Part shown: in pieces, positions 53,637 to 64,000 of the stretch | How positions within the stretch are numbered: the stretch's first letter is position 1 | Layout of the letters: each line of letters starts with the position of its first letter | Source: Narthecium ossifragum | Lineage: Eukaryota > Streptophyta > Magnoliopsida > Dioscoreales > Nartheciaceae | Reading direction: 5' to 3' | DNA: 64,000 nucleotides | NCBI GenBank assembly: GCA_963920575.1 | Contig: OY986966.1 | Span: 18,533,888 to 18,597,887 of the forward strand | Made by a program: the position numbers and the translations under genes | Notes under the pieces: generated by a model | What the model saw: only the letters and a program-made list of their open reading frames with translations | Databases searched by the model: none | What the model was told of the DNA's origin: nothing

Positions 53637-53954
53637 TGCCTTGATATATGTATGTATGTATTTTATTAATCTTGTGTGTATATGCGATGATATGTTATGC
53701 TATGATAATGTATTTGTTGTGCTAGAGCTTGTTGGGCTAGTTGAGCCCATTACAAGCTTATTTATGCCATGTTATGTTATGTATATGATGATTTCCTGTA
53801 TGCATGGGTAATGAGATTAAATTGACCATTTTATTGATTGATCAATTATGTGATTTGTGCATACATGCTAGGAATCTCAGGTCTGTCTTAGGACAGGGAT
53901 TATGGTTGGGTCTAGTCGGGTCCTCTAGCTAGACTAGTCAGAGTCTAGGGACTA

Positions 53955-54075
53955 AGTTGATGACTTGATCTGAGGACATTGATCTGATTAAAGATATGAT
54001 TTGAGGATTTGATCTGATTGAGGATCTGGCTTGAGGATTTGATCTGATTGAGGATTTAATCTGATTGAGGATGTG
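53955..54075 (+). repeat. GATCTGATTGAGGAT short tandem-like repeat
   Basis: Four to five imperfect copies of TTGATCTGATTGAGGAT in the 3' part of the D LTR, spacing about 20-30 bp. Confidence 0.8.
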
Positions 54076-55849
54076 TTGCCTATACTAGTGTATTGTGGCC
54101 TGTATAGAGTCTATAGGGGTCTGAGCGAGCATTGACGGTCGGACGCGGCGACTGTGCGTGTAAGACTTATCCAGATTAGCCAGACCATATTAGGATCAGT
54201 AAACTAGTATAGGGGTCTGGGCGAGCATTCTGTATTTTGCTTCTTTTGTTATGTATGAAAAAGCATGTATATGTTGGAATTTGGAAAAATGATTATATAT
54301 TGTAAATTTGGGTTGTAATATCCTGTATTTTGATGTCTACAAATCCTATGTACATGAAATATGTGGATGAAATGAATGAATGTAGGTGGGCGAATGTGTC
54401 CCTAATAGTTGTGATTAAATGTTGTAATCTATGTATTATTAGTGATTGATAGGTTGTAAATGTGAACTCACGCGCCCGTGCCCAATGGTCATGTCGAAAT
54501 TTTCAGTAATTATTTTTGTGATCAAATATGGATTTATTGGGGCGGGGCGTGACATGTCTCTCTATTCCTGTAGCTCGTTGTTGACCACAAGGGCAATTTG
54601 GTAAATTGCGCCTTGTCGGTTTGTTTCACACCCGCGTGTGCACACACCGGCCTTGTTTTGGTGTATGTGATTGAATAAAATAGTTAGGTGGACCCGGGAT
54701 CGGAAGATCCCAGCCTGAGCGTGCAGAAGCCTGTCTTTGGGCGGCTGACGGCCCGTGAGCGACCGATCGCTCCTTGGAGCGATCGATCGCCATTGAGTCG
54801 GTGGCTTTTCTTCTTTGAGAGGATGGCCGCCGTTGGCCGTCGCTCTCTTCTGTCAGAGGGAGAGGAGACTTTCTCTCCTCTCCTCCCCCTTTTCCCCTCC
54901 TTTCCCGGCTTTCCCCTACCTTTTCTTCCTCTTTTCTTCTTCTCCTTCTCTTGCTTCTTCTTCCTTCTTCTTTCTTCTTCCCGCGAGCTCTGTTTCTTCC
55001 CCTGTTTTCCGGCTGCTCCTTCTTCTCCACCGTTCTCCCTCCTTCGGCCACCGTTTTGAGCGTTTGAAGGCTCGTTGGAACCGTGGCGGCGTGAGGAAGA
55101 TCCCTGGTGTGGTTTGGAGCTGGGTTGGTGACTAGTTTGCTGGGAATCAACCAAGGATTGCGTTTCCGGTAGGTTTTCTACCTACGAGAGTTGTTTAATG
55201 GGTTTCTCTTAATCTAGCCGGTAGATCTTGTAGTTCGTGTTGTTGGCTTCCTCTTGCTTAGTAGAATTTCTTTTACAAGTTTCATAAGCTTTGGTTGAGA
55301 GTTTAGTAGGATTTATCCATGTTTAATCTCGAATTTTCCGGTTTCTGCTGTTCTTGTAAAACAGCCGCTTTGCGGCGAGTTTTCCGACTTGTACGTACAT
55401 GTGCATGGGTTGTGATGAACATAAGAGTTATATATCTTTGAATCTACTCTCAAACCCAACTGATTGCATAATTTTTTGATTTTCCTATGATTTGTTATGA
55501 TTTTCGTACTGGAGGGCTGCGTTCCAACAAGTAATTGGTAAGTTAGTTTTATTAGCGGTTTTGATTAGTGTTTTCCCGTTAATCTAGCCGTTGGATGTTT
55601 CTGGATTTTGAATGTGTTGATCCCGGCATGTTAGTCTACTGGATTCTAAGTTGGATCTCGAATCTGACATCGTTTGGATGTCTGATCGATTGGGTCAATT
55701 AGCTCTAGGTAGAGAATTTTTGGTGTTTTAAATATAATATTATATGTTCGGATTATAATAATATATTTTACTGTTCGTCATCGTTTTTGGGGTTGCTTCC
55801 CGTTGCAGGATTCCGCGGTTGACGGTCGTGGTACCGTCATAATGCCGGG

Positions 55850-58280
55850 TGTGAGGGCCAGTCCCTCTGACCTGGCTCGACCGCGTGGGTCAAGGGCCGT
55901 TTTCCTGTTGATTCGGTTCCGCGTCGGGTACGATCGGGCGATCGTATGGCGGTTTTGGCCCCAGGGGCATTTTGGTAAGTATGTCCCCTTGTGGTCAGTT
56001 TCACACCCGCGTTCCACACACTGCCTTGGATTGATGTATGTGCTTGATTAGAATCTCTAGGGTGCGTCCGATCGGAGGATTGGAGCTCGATCGGGAAAGA
56101 TCGAATCGGACGACTGAGATCGATCCGAAACTCTATATAAGCCCTGTCCCTTTCTCTCTCTTTCCTTCTCTTCTCCTGTCATTTTCTCTCCCTCTCTCTC
56201 TCCTTCGGCTGAGCTAGGGTTTGGAGACTTGGGCTTCGGAGCGTGGATCTTGGTGGCTCGACTGGTTGGCCGCGTGGAGGAGCTACCCTACTTGCCCAAG
56301 TAGGTGTTTCTACCCCGATCTTGCAGTCGGGTTCTCCTAGGATAGGTTTTATGTACTTTCGCTGTAGGAATACATGTTAGAATGCTTTGTAGCTCCTTGC
56401 ACATGTGGTGTAGTTCTTTTCCTGTATTCCTACGTTGTGAATTCGGTATTCTAACGGTTGGTTTCCGTATTATCGCCGTTTTGTCGGTTTTCGTCCATTT
56501 GGACCTAAATAGGAGATTTAACCGTCAAAAATGTGATTTCTTTATACCATTGGATTCTCCATTGAGAATTACGCTTGCTTGCAAAATCTCATTGTTTTCT
56601 AACTTGATTTGATCCTTGAAATCCAAGAAATTGGATTTCCGGCACAGTTCTGATGAACTGTGCCTGAGGCTCGACGGTCGATCGGTGCATCGACTGTCAA
56701 GGGTTGATACGCTCTTTCTGGGCCTGACGGTCGACTGTCGGATCGACCGTCGCATCGTCCGTCAAGCTCTGTCGGGATTTTAGCCTCCCACGGTCGATGG
56801 ACCGATCGACCGTGGGCTTCCTCCCTTTTTCATCCCGCCTCACGGTCGACCGTCGGATCAACCGTCACATCGTACGTGAGTCTCTGTCTCGTTTCGGGCT
56901 CCCCACGGTCGATGGATCGATCGACCGTCACCCATGTAGTTTTCCTCGTTTTGGCCTCACGGTCGACCGTGGCATCGACCGTGACATGGACCGTGGCCTC
57001 ACGGCCGATCGTCGGATCGACTGTCACATCGACCGTGGGCCCTTGAACATGGTTTTCTGGCCTTTTTTGGATGGTTTTGATTTGTGATTAATATCTAAAC
57101 ATGTTGGGAAGCATGTATGTGGATTTTATGGGGTTTTCAAATGATTTCTATCGAGTTTGAGGATCGATTCGAGTAATTTCCCTTTTTGGGCAAATCTATG
57201 GTTTCATTTGCATTTAATACATTGTTGGTTGTAGTTAAATGCTTAATTGATTGCCTAACCATTAGCTAGTTATGAGTGCTAGCTAATGAGGAATTGTAGA
57301 ACCTTAGCCTCTTGCCGGCGAGTGCCGTGGGCTATTGTATAACTGTGAACCTGAAATTGATGCTGTGGCATATAGAGACAGCTAGGGTAGATGATTGCGT
57401 AGGTTCATGCATTGTATGCATTAAACGCATACGAGGTTAGGCGGGCGATGGTTTGGTCGCCGATCCGAGGCTCTCGGGTAGCTCGGATCTAGCCCTAGGG
57501 TCGTGGTTGGGTAGTCAGGTTAGGGTGTGATTGTTTAATCAGAATCTCGTGTATTGAGGATATGCGATAGTTGACTCTGATCAGTGTTTGAGGTTTAGAG
57601 GTCGTGTTGTCTTCCAAGCCTAAGTCTTAAGGATGGGTGTCGATGTCCCTGACTTGGTCCCCAGGCAGTGGTTTCCTGCTGGGTAACGGTGATCCTACTG
57701 GTTCTGGTTCTCTCCTCCCAGCGTGTTGGTTGATGTTCCCAGCGTGGTCGGTTGAGAAGAGTAGGATCCCTTGGGGAGTCGATAGGGGTTGTGGGACCCC
57801 ATGGCATTCCTTAGACTTGAGCGAGAAGGCAATACTGTTGTTGTTTTCCTTCTTTCTGTGTGCCGTAGAGTAGAACCCTACTGAGCTTATCGCTCACTCC
57901 TACCCGGGCTACGTTTGCAGGTGCAGGCGGCAGTTCTTCTTCCGTGGAGCCGGCGGGATCGGCCTTTGGCGGCGCGAGTACATCCAGAGGTGTTTGAGGT
58001 TGCTGGAGGATTAACTGTTGTACCCTTTTGATAATATATATGTTGTAAACATTTCGAGGACTTTTGGGATCATGTATTATATCTTTACCTTGGAATCATT
58101 AGAATGGAATTTTGTAACTGTACAACTTGATGTAATATGAATTGAATATCTGTTCACCTCTCGAATAAAATTGTTTAAATTATCCGTCTTTTCCGCTTTG
58201 TATCGCGCCAATTGAAGATGAGTAGAGATAGGAACCCTCACGCCCCGTCCTGGATGGGTTTTCTGGGTCGGGGTGTGACA
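55850..58280 (+). repeat. 5' LTR of A8
   Basis: 2431 bp, TGTGAGGGCCAGTCCC to GGTCGGGGTGTGACA. TATA box TATATAA at 56134-56140, CT-rich leader at 56151-56207, CGGTCGA/TCGACCG dyad array at 56670-57040 (transcribed part). Confidence 0.93.
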
Positions 58281-58283
58281 ACT

Positions 58284-58295
58284 TGGTATCAGAGC
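58284..58295 (+). other. Primer binding site of A8, tRNA-iMet type
   Basis: TGGTATCAGAGC three bases after the 5' LTR, complementary to the 3' end of initiator tRNA-Met. Confidence 0.95.
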
Positions 58296-58484
58296 AGGCT
58301 GTAGGTCCCAGGGATAGGATTAGGCTTGCGGTTAAGGTTTTGAGCGCGGATTGGGATAGTTCTAGGAGTAGAGCATCCCTGTGTGCTTGATCATGCTCAT
58401 GTGTGTTATGCTTTTGCTTTAATGATTGTTGTTGTGTTTTGATTTCTTACGGGTGGACACTTGTCGTCTCTGATAAACGTGCAG

Positions 58485-59524
58485 ATGCCAGGGAGCCGGG
58501 CTAGCTGTCCAGTGTTGGGTCAGGGTATCGCGCGCGACGAGCGCGCTGCCCGACGGGCCTTAGGGGCCAACGCAGCCGTGCCCCGTGTACCTGCACCAGA
58601 GCCAGAGCCGAGGATTGAGGTCGTGGTGGACTAGGATGCTTCTTTCGTCGCCGAGGAGGTCTCTCCTCCACTCGACCAGCGTGCTATTGCGACAGCGGTG
58701 GTCGACTTCCAGAGGCTGAACCCGCCTAGGTTCAGCAGTGCTGGGGGCGACCTAGTGGTGGCGGACGGCTGGCTGGAGGGAGTCAGTCGCGTCCTTGACA
58801 CTTTGTTCGTTCAGGATGACCAGGTTCGGGTCAGACTTTCCGCGTTCCAGCTCGACGGGGACGCTTTGGACTGGTGGCGCTCTTTCCATCGTGGTCTATG
58901 TTACGTTCTTCGTTTCTCGGCGCGTTCTTTCCCCGCAGTGCGCGCTCGGCCCTTGTCCGTGAGTACCAGACCCTTTCTCAGGGTACTCAGTCGGTAGTGC
59001 AGTACGCAGCTAGGTTCACCAAACTTGCTAGATTTGCCAGAGCGGTGTCGGCGGACTCTCATGCCAGAGCTGAGCAGTTCCAGTGGGGGCTTAGGCCCGA
59101 ACTCAGGCGGCTGATCGCGGCTCAGCGCGCTAGCACGTACGCAGAGGTGCTGGACTGTGCCTTAGCAGTTGAGGCTCAGTTGCAGGAGCCAGGGTCCAGG
59201 GCAGTCCAGCCTGCGTCGTCTGCGAGTACCAGTGGCGGAGGACAGCCACAGAGAGCAGCTCAGGGCAGAGGAGGTTCGTGGAGGCCACGACAGAGGTACC
59301 CACGACGCCAGCAGCCATACCAACGTTACCCACCCCAGTACCATTAGCAGCCCAGGCAGGGAGGCCAGCCACTTCTTCCGGCTGGGCCTCAGGGGCAGAC
59401 GTCCGGAGGAGGAGGCCAGAGCCAGCAGCTAGCGCTTGGACCTCCTGTGTGCTTCGAGTGCCGGCAGACCGGGCACTTTCGCCGAGACTGTCCGACGTTG
59501 AGGGCACAGTTCGCTCGTGGCTGA
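58485..59524 (+). pseudogene. A8 gag
   Basis: ATG 58485-58487, the first after the PBS. The N-terminal frame is broken by TAG at 58632-58634 and changes near 58890, inside the capsid-like Retrotrans_gag domain (FQLDGDALDWWRSF, then FLGAFFPRSAR, TQSVVQYAARFTKLARFA). A Q/R/G-rich linker with TAG at 59345-59347 follows, then a complete CCHC knuckle (CFECRQTGHFRRDC, 59450-59491), which binds element RNA. A TGA at 59522-59524 separates it from the protease region in the same frame. Length fits chromovirus gag. Confidence 0.88.
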
Positions 59525-62500
59525 GCAGGCGGAGGTCGAGGCGGACCCAGAGGGGGAGTTTACGCACTTCCAGACCGCGAGTACCCAAACTTTGTTCAGC
59601 CACCTTTTCAGCTTTACCAGTACCCGCCACCCCAAAAGACTCTTGCTCTTCCACCAGCTCCAGTTGACCCTCCTGTCCACAGAGGTACCTTTCAGCTTTT
59701 TAGTTCATTTGTAGATGTTCTGATAGATTCTAGGGCGTCTCATTCCTTTGTAGCTAGCGACTGTGTGGCATCGCTAGGGCTAGAGACTGAGGCACTTGGA
59801 GTCACACTGCACTTAGACACACCCGTCGACGGAGGAGCTCGTGTTGAACTGATCTGTCGTTCTTGCGAGTTGGAGGTTGGGGGCCTCCGTGTCTTTCTAG
59901 ACCTTCGGGTGCTAGACATGGTCGGGTTCGACGTGATTCTCGGTATGGATTGGCTGACTTCATACCGAGCCGTCATTGACTGTGGCCGTCGCAGGGTGAC
60001 TGCTTGGACACCTGACGGCGCTCGTTTCGTTCTGTTGGGGGATCGCCTGTCGGCCAATTCCCTCATGTGTGCTTGTCTTCCCAGGCGCGAGGGCCAGTTG
60101 TCAGCTTTACTGGCGCGCCTTTCCTTGTTCCCTGCAGAGGGCAGTCGAGAGAGCAGTTTGCCTGCAGTGGTTTGTGAGTTTGCTGACGTCTTTCCAGACG
60201 AGCTACCGGGCCTTCCTCCTTCCAGAGCAGTAGACTTCCAGATAGATCTTGTACTGGGTACCGGGCCGATCTCTCTGCCAGCTTTCAGGATGGCACCAGC
60301 AGAGCAGAGGGAGCTGAGAGTCCAGCTGGACGGGTTGATCGACAGAGGTTTCATCCGTCCCAGCACGTCGCCTTGGGCAGCTCTTGTGTTGTTCGCAAAG
60401 AAGAAGGACGGTACGCTTCGTCTTTTCATTGATTACAGGAAGCTGAACAGGGTGACGGTGAAGAACAAGTATCCGATGCCGAGGATCGATGACTTGTTCG
60501 ACCAGCTCCAAGGCTCTTCGGTCTTTTTGAAGATCGATCTCCGTACCGGCTATCACCAATTGAGGATTCGGGATTGCGACATCCCGAAGACGGCTTTCCG
60601 TATGAGGTACCGGTTGTTCGAGTTCACGGTGATGCCGTTCGGCTTGACAAACGCACCGGCGGCGTTCATGGATCTGATGCAGAGGGTCTTCCGACCGTAC
60701 TTAGATCAGTTCGTGGTGGTTTTCGTCGACGACATCCTAGTCTACTCACGTACTGCAGAGGAGCACGAGCAGCATCTGAGGACAGTGTTGTAATTGTTGA
60801 GGGGGCATAGGCTATATGCCAAAGCCTCCAAATGTGAGTTCTGGCTTCCTGAGGTGCAGTTTCTAGGGCACGTGGTGTCAGCGGCAGGTATTTCAGTTGA
60901 TCCAGCCAAGATCGAGGCAGTGCTACAGTGGCAGAGACCGGCGACAGTGTTCGAGGTCCGCAACTTCCTCGGCTTGGCGGGTTACTACAGGAGGTTCGTG
61001 CGGGACTTCTCCATGGTTGCAGGGCCGCTAACCAGGTTAACACAGAAGGTGGTCGCATTTGTTTGGGACGATGCTTGTGAGCAGGCGTTCATCTAGTTGA
61101 GAACCAGACTGACGAGTGCACCGATCCTGATAGTTTTGGAGCGAGGCGTCGGCTACAGTGTCTTTTGCGACGCCAGTGGGGAGGGTCTAGGCTGTGTGCT
61201 TATGCAGGAAGGCCATGTGGTGGCCTACGGTTCCAGGCAGCTGAAGACCCATGAGAGGAACTATCCAGTCCACGATCTCGAGCTTGCAACGGTTGTCTTC
61301 GCTCTGAAGGCGTGGCGGCACTACCTCTACGGTGAGCGGTTCTCGGTGTACTCTGATCATAAGAGTTTGAGGCACGTATTCAACCAGCATGACCTCAACC
61401 TCAGGCAGCGGCGGTGGATGGAGCCTCTAGAGGACTACGACTTCGAGTTGCATTACCACCCTGGTAAGGCAAACGTCGTAGCAGACGCTCCCAGCAGGCA
61501 GACTAGAGACGGTCGGGTGACCTTGGCAGCAGTGTCAGCTCGACAATGGCAGATGCTGGAGACAGTCAGTCAGTTTGGGCTTGACTTTGAGGACCGGGCG
61601 ACAGGTGGTTTCCTGTATGCTATTCGCAGCATCCCAGTTCTTTTGGCCAGAGTGATCGAGGCATAGGCTGGAGACCCAGAGCTCGTGGAGACCCGTACTG
61701 CGGTCGGCACCGAGCACGCAGTAGAGGGCTGGACAGTGTCGGTAGACAATGGTCTACTCTTCAGGGGCAGAGTTGCAGTTGCAGCAGACCCGGCGTTGCG
61801 AGAGGAGATCCTTCACGAGTTCCACCACTCCTGTTTCGCCGTTCACCCCGGGAGCACCAAGATGTACCACGATCTTCGCCGACAGTTCTGGTGATGCGGG
61901 ATGAAGAGGTCAGTAGCTGAGTTCGTTTCCAGATGCCTCACCTGTCAGAAGGTGAAGGCAGAGCACAGGGGGACCCCAGGTTTGCTGCAGCCACTTCCAG
62001 TGCCAGAGTGGAAGTGGGAACATATAGCTATGGACTTCGTCACCGGGTTACCCAGGTCACCGAGGGGGAATGATGTGATTTGGGTCATTGTCGATCGACT
62101 GACCAAATCGGCTCATTTCCTCCCCATGAGGACGACAGATCCAGTTGCCAGGCTGAGCCAGAGGTACATTGACGAGGTGGTATGACTGCACGGCATCCCA
62201 ATGTCAATAGTGTCAGACAGAGATCCCAGATTTACCGGCAGGTTCTGGAGCAGCTTCCAGGACTCCTTGGGGACAGCACTGACGTTCAGCACAGTTTTCC
62301 ACCCTCAGACAGACGGATAGTCAGAGCGGACTATCCAGATCTTGGAGGACATGCTCAGAGCATGTGTGCTAGACGCTGGAGGTATTTGGGAGCAGCATGT
62401 GACTTTGGTGGAGTTTGCCTACAACAACAGTTTTCAGGCCAGTTTGGGTTTTGCACCCTTTGAGGCGTTGTACGGCAGATCGTGTCTCTCACCGGTGTGT

Positions 62501-63040
62501 TGGACAGAGGTTGGGGAGGTGTCCCTTACCGGTCCAGACATCATCAGACAGTCGTCAGAGAGGTTGGCTCAGATCAGGCAGAGGCTTCTGACAGCGCAGA
62601 GCAGGCAGAAGAGCTACGCATACCGCAGGCGATGACCCCTGGAGTTCGCAGTTGGCGACAGAGTGCTACTGAAGGTGTCCCCGCTCAGAGGGTCAATCAG
62701 GTTTGGTAGCATGGGCAACCTAGCGCCGAGGTTCACTGGCCCTTTTGAGATCGTCAGGCGCGTTGGAGCAGTCGCCTACCAGTTAGCACTGCCTCCGCAC
62801 ATGTCAGCGGTTCACCCTACCTTCCATGTATCTATGTTGAGGAAGTATGTTTCAGATCCTTCTCACGTGATCAGACACGATGACATTGAGGTAGAGGAGG
62901 ACGCCACCTACATAGAGCAGCCAGTGCAGATCTTGGACAGACGAGATCAGGTGCTGAGGGGCAGATCATTACCGTTGGTCATGGTCAGGTGGAGACACGG
63001 CAGTGCAGAGAGTCTTCAGGTATATTTCTTGTTGTGGGCG
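59525..63040 (+). pseudogene. A8 pol: protease, RT, RNase H, integrase, chromodomain-like end
   Basis: One frame from 59525 to about 63040. Protease: [11 protein letters not shown] at ~59717-59749, where the family has DSG and here has DSR (AGG at 59732-59734). [52 protein letters not shown] (FVDD 60722-60733). RNase [15 protein letters not shown] and YSDHKSLRH. Integrase: HH-CC finger (EFHHSCFAVHPGSTKMYHDL, CLTCQ) and D-D-E core ([29 protein letters not shown]). C-terminal chromodomain-like block 62914-63020, which in this clade guides integration to heterochromatin, here ending early. Stops at 60791, 61094, 61664, 61892, 62183, 62318 and 62633; no frameshift. Confidence 0.92.
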
Positions 63041-63148
63041 TTGGCGCCCCTAGTTGTAGCCTTGTTTGTGCAGGTAGGCCTAGTTGTTTCTTTTTCCCCG
63101 GCATCAGCCTTGAATTTCGGGACGAAATTCTTTTTAAGGTTGTTAGGT

Positions 63149-64000
63149 TGTGAGGGCCTGTCCCTCTAACCTGGCTAGACCACGTGGGTCGAGGGCCGTT
63201 TTCCTGTTGATTCGGTTCTGCGTCGGGTACGATCGGGCGATCGTATAGCGGTTTCGGCCCCAGGGGCATTTTGGTAAATATGCCCCTTGGTGGTCAGTTT
63301 CACACCCGCGTTCCACAGACTGCCTTGGATTGATGTATGTGCTTGATTAGAATATCTAGGGTGCGTCCGATCGGAGGATCGGAGCTCGGTCGGGAAAAAT
63401 CGAATCGGACGGCTGAGATCGATCCGAATCTCTATATAAGCCCTGTCCCTTTCTCTCTCTTTCCTTCTCTTCTCCTGTCATTTTCTCTCCCTCTCTCTCT
63501 CCTTCGGCTGAGCTAGGGTTTGGAGACTTGGGCTTCGGAGCGCGGATCTTGGCGGCTCGACTGGTTGAACGCGTGGAGGAGCTACCCTACTTGCCCAAGT
63601 AGGTGTTTCTACCCCGATCTTGCGGTCGAGTTCTCCTGGGATAGGTTTTATGTACTTTCGCTGTAGGAATACATGTTAAAATGCTTTGTAGCTCCTTGCA
63701 CATGTGGTGTAGTTCTTTTCCTGTATTCCTACGTTGTGATTCGGTATTCTAATGGTTGGTTTTCGTATTATTGCCGTTTTGTCGGTTTTCGTCCATTTGG
63801 ACCTAGATAGGAGATTTAACCGTCAAAAATGTGATTTCTTTATACGATTGGATTCTCCATTGAGAATTACGCTTGCTTGCAAAATCTCATTGTTTTCCAA
63901 CTTGATTTGATCCTTCAAATTCAAGAAATTGGATTTCCGGCATTGTTCTGATGAACTGTGCCTGAGGCTTGACGGTCGATCGGAGCATCGACCGTCAAGC
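63149..64000 (+). repeat. 3' LTR of A8, truncated by window edge
   Basis: Starts TGTGAGGGCCTGTCCC after a poor polypurine tract (TTTTTAAGGTTGTTAGGT). TATA at 63433-63439. It is collinear with the 5' LTR to the edge, where the first CGGTCGA dyads begin (63971-64000). Confidence 0.93.

Larger units (their letters stand above)
46223..54559 (+). mobile_element. LTR of family D, TSD TGTC(C/T), hosting element C2
   Basis: Starts TGTAAGGGTCAAGTTTTC at 46228 and ends GGGGCGGGGCGTGACA at 54554, flanked by TGTCC (46223-46227) and TGTCT (54555-54559). Its body is in two parts: 46228-47239 (leader with GA-rich tract and a 21-bp tandem repeat) and about 53637-54554 (A/T-rich 3' part with GATCTGATTGAGGAT repeats). 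C2 lies between. No coding domain; open frames on both strands at 46236-47318 are products of the GC-rich repeats. Confidence 0.8.
46213..55849 (+). mobile_element. LTR A7 (family A), split by LTR D and by chromovirus A8
   Basis: Only TGTGAGGACCTGTCC (46213-46227) stands before the D insertion. The LTR resumes at 54555-55849 (after TGTCT, CTCTATTCCTG, GGGCAATTTGGTAAATTGCG and so on), with a short deletion. GATCGCTCC-TT-GGAGCGATCGATCG at 54767-54790 is the hairpin also found in A4. A8 inserts at 55849 with left flank CCGGG. A4 shows the same sequence uninterrupted (minus strand, around 22630-22660), which confirms the break. Confidence 0.82.
55850..64000 (+). mobile_element. Ty3/gypsy chromovirus A8 (Tekay-like), right end outside window
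   Basis: Plus-strand element inserted in A7 after CCGGG (55845-55849). 5' LTR 55850-58280, PBS 58284-58295, gag-pol about 58485-63030, 3' LTR from 63149 to the edge. Domain order gag, zinc knuckle, protease, RT, RNase H, integrase, chromodomain-like end identifies a chromovirus. The QILDRRDQVLRGRSLPLVMV ending and TTTCGGGACGAAATTC after it point to the Tekay/Del clade. The two LTRs differ at roughly 5 percent of the first 300 positions by eye. Its LTR equals solo LTR A3 in type, so it is the autonomous source type for at least part of family A. Coding region disabled by stops. Confidence 0.92.

Noticed and set aside
59130..60429. Long minus-strand ORFs opposite A8 gag-pol
   Set aside because: Antisense shadows of the GC-rich gag-pol frame with no domain.

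Overview
This window looks like nuclear DNA of a flowering plant. The evidence is plant L1-type LINEs (ORF1 with DUF4283 and a zinc knuckle; ORF2 with endonuclease, YADD reverse transcriptase, zf-RVT and RNase H), a Ty3/gypsy chromovirus with a C-terminal chromodomain-like block, a Cassandra element carrying a 5S-rRNA-like segment, PBSs matching plant initiator tRNA-Met and tRNA-Asp, and a NAC transcription-factor gene. I cannot name the species. Nearly all of the window is nested transposable elements. The only host-gene remnants I recognise are a broken NAC gene (30121-32680, minus) and a broken, probably GRF-zinc-finger gene (about 41978-43935, minus). No intact host gene is visible.

Layout. 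(1) 1-10489: a minus-strand LINE ORF1 fragment at the edge, a very short LINE tail insertion with a 29-bp target-site duplication (TSD), then a nearly complete plus-strand LINE (LINE-1, about 944-10489). Its ORF1 is split by a 1.3-kb insert and its ORF2 by a solo LTR (family A copy A1). (2) 10490-15038: A/T-rich, with two direct copies of a 1.2-kb repeat. (3) 15039-29895: an LTR-A fragment abutting a 5'-truncated LINE (LINE-2). LINE-2 is cut into five pieces by solo LTRs B1, A3, A4 and A5, and A5 itself holds B2. (4) 29896-33855: the intronless NAC gene, interrupted by a 1.4-kb non-autonomous LTR element with an extra inverted U3. (5) 33856-41977: a PIF/Harbinger-like MITE, a Ty1/copia 3' end, a minisatellite hosting a TRIM with only 58 bp between its LTRs, and solo LTR B3. 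(6) 41978-64000: the GRF-like remnant split by solo LTR C1, then a deep nest. A6 contains Cassandra and A7. A7 contains family-D LTR and the chromovirus A8. The D LTR contains the gag-only element C2.

Family names are mine. A: about 2.3-2.6 kb, TGTGAGG...GTGACA. B: about 1.6-1.8 kb, TGAT(A/G)(A/G)GACGTG.... C: about 1.65 kb, TGATGAGTGCATG...GCGACATCA. D: TGTAAGGG...GCGTGACA. Most boundaries rest on TG...CA ends, 5-bp TSDs and resumption of the interrupted reading frame.

Most notable observation: families A, B and C, though otherwise dissimilar, carry just upstream of the LTR TATA box an array of dyad units, each made of two GATCGATC palindromes 21-24 bp apart. The spacer arms are often themselves complementary, and the arm sequence differs from unit to unit while pairing is kept. 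I know of no description of this. It could be a shared promoter/enhancer module or a hairpin-forming element.
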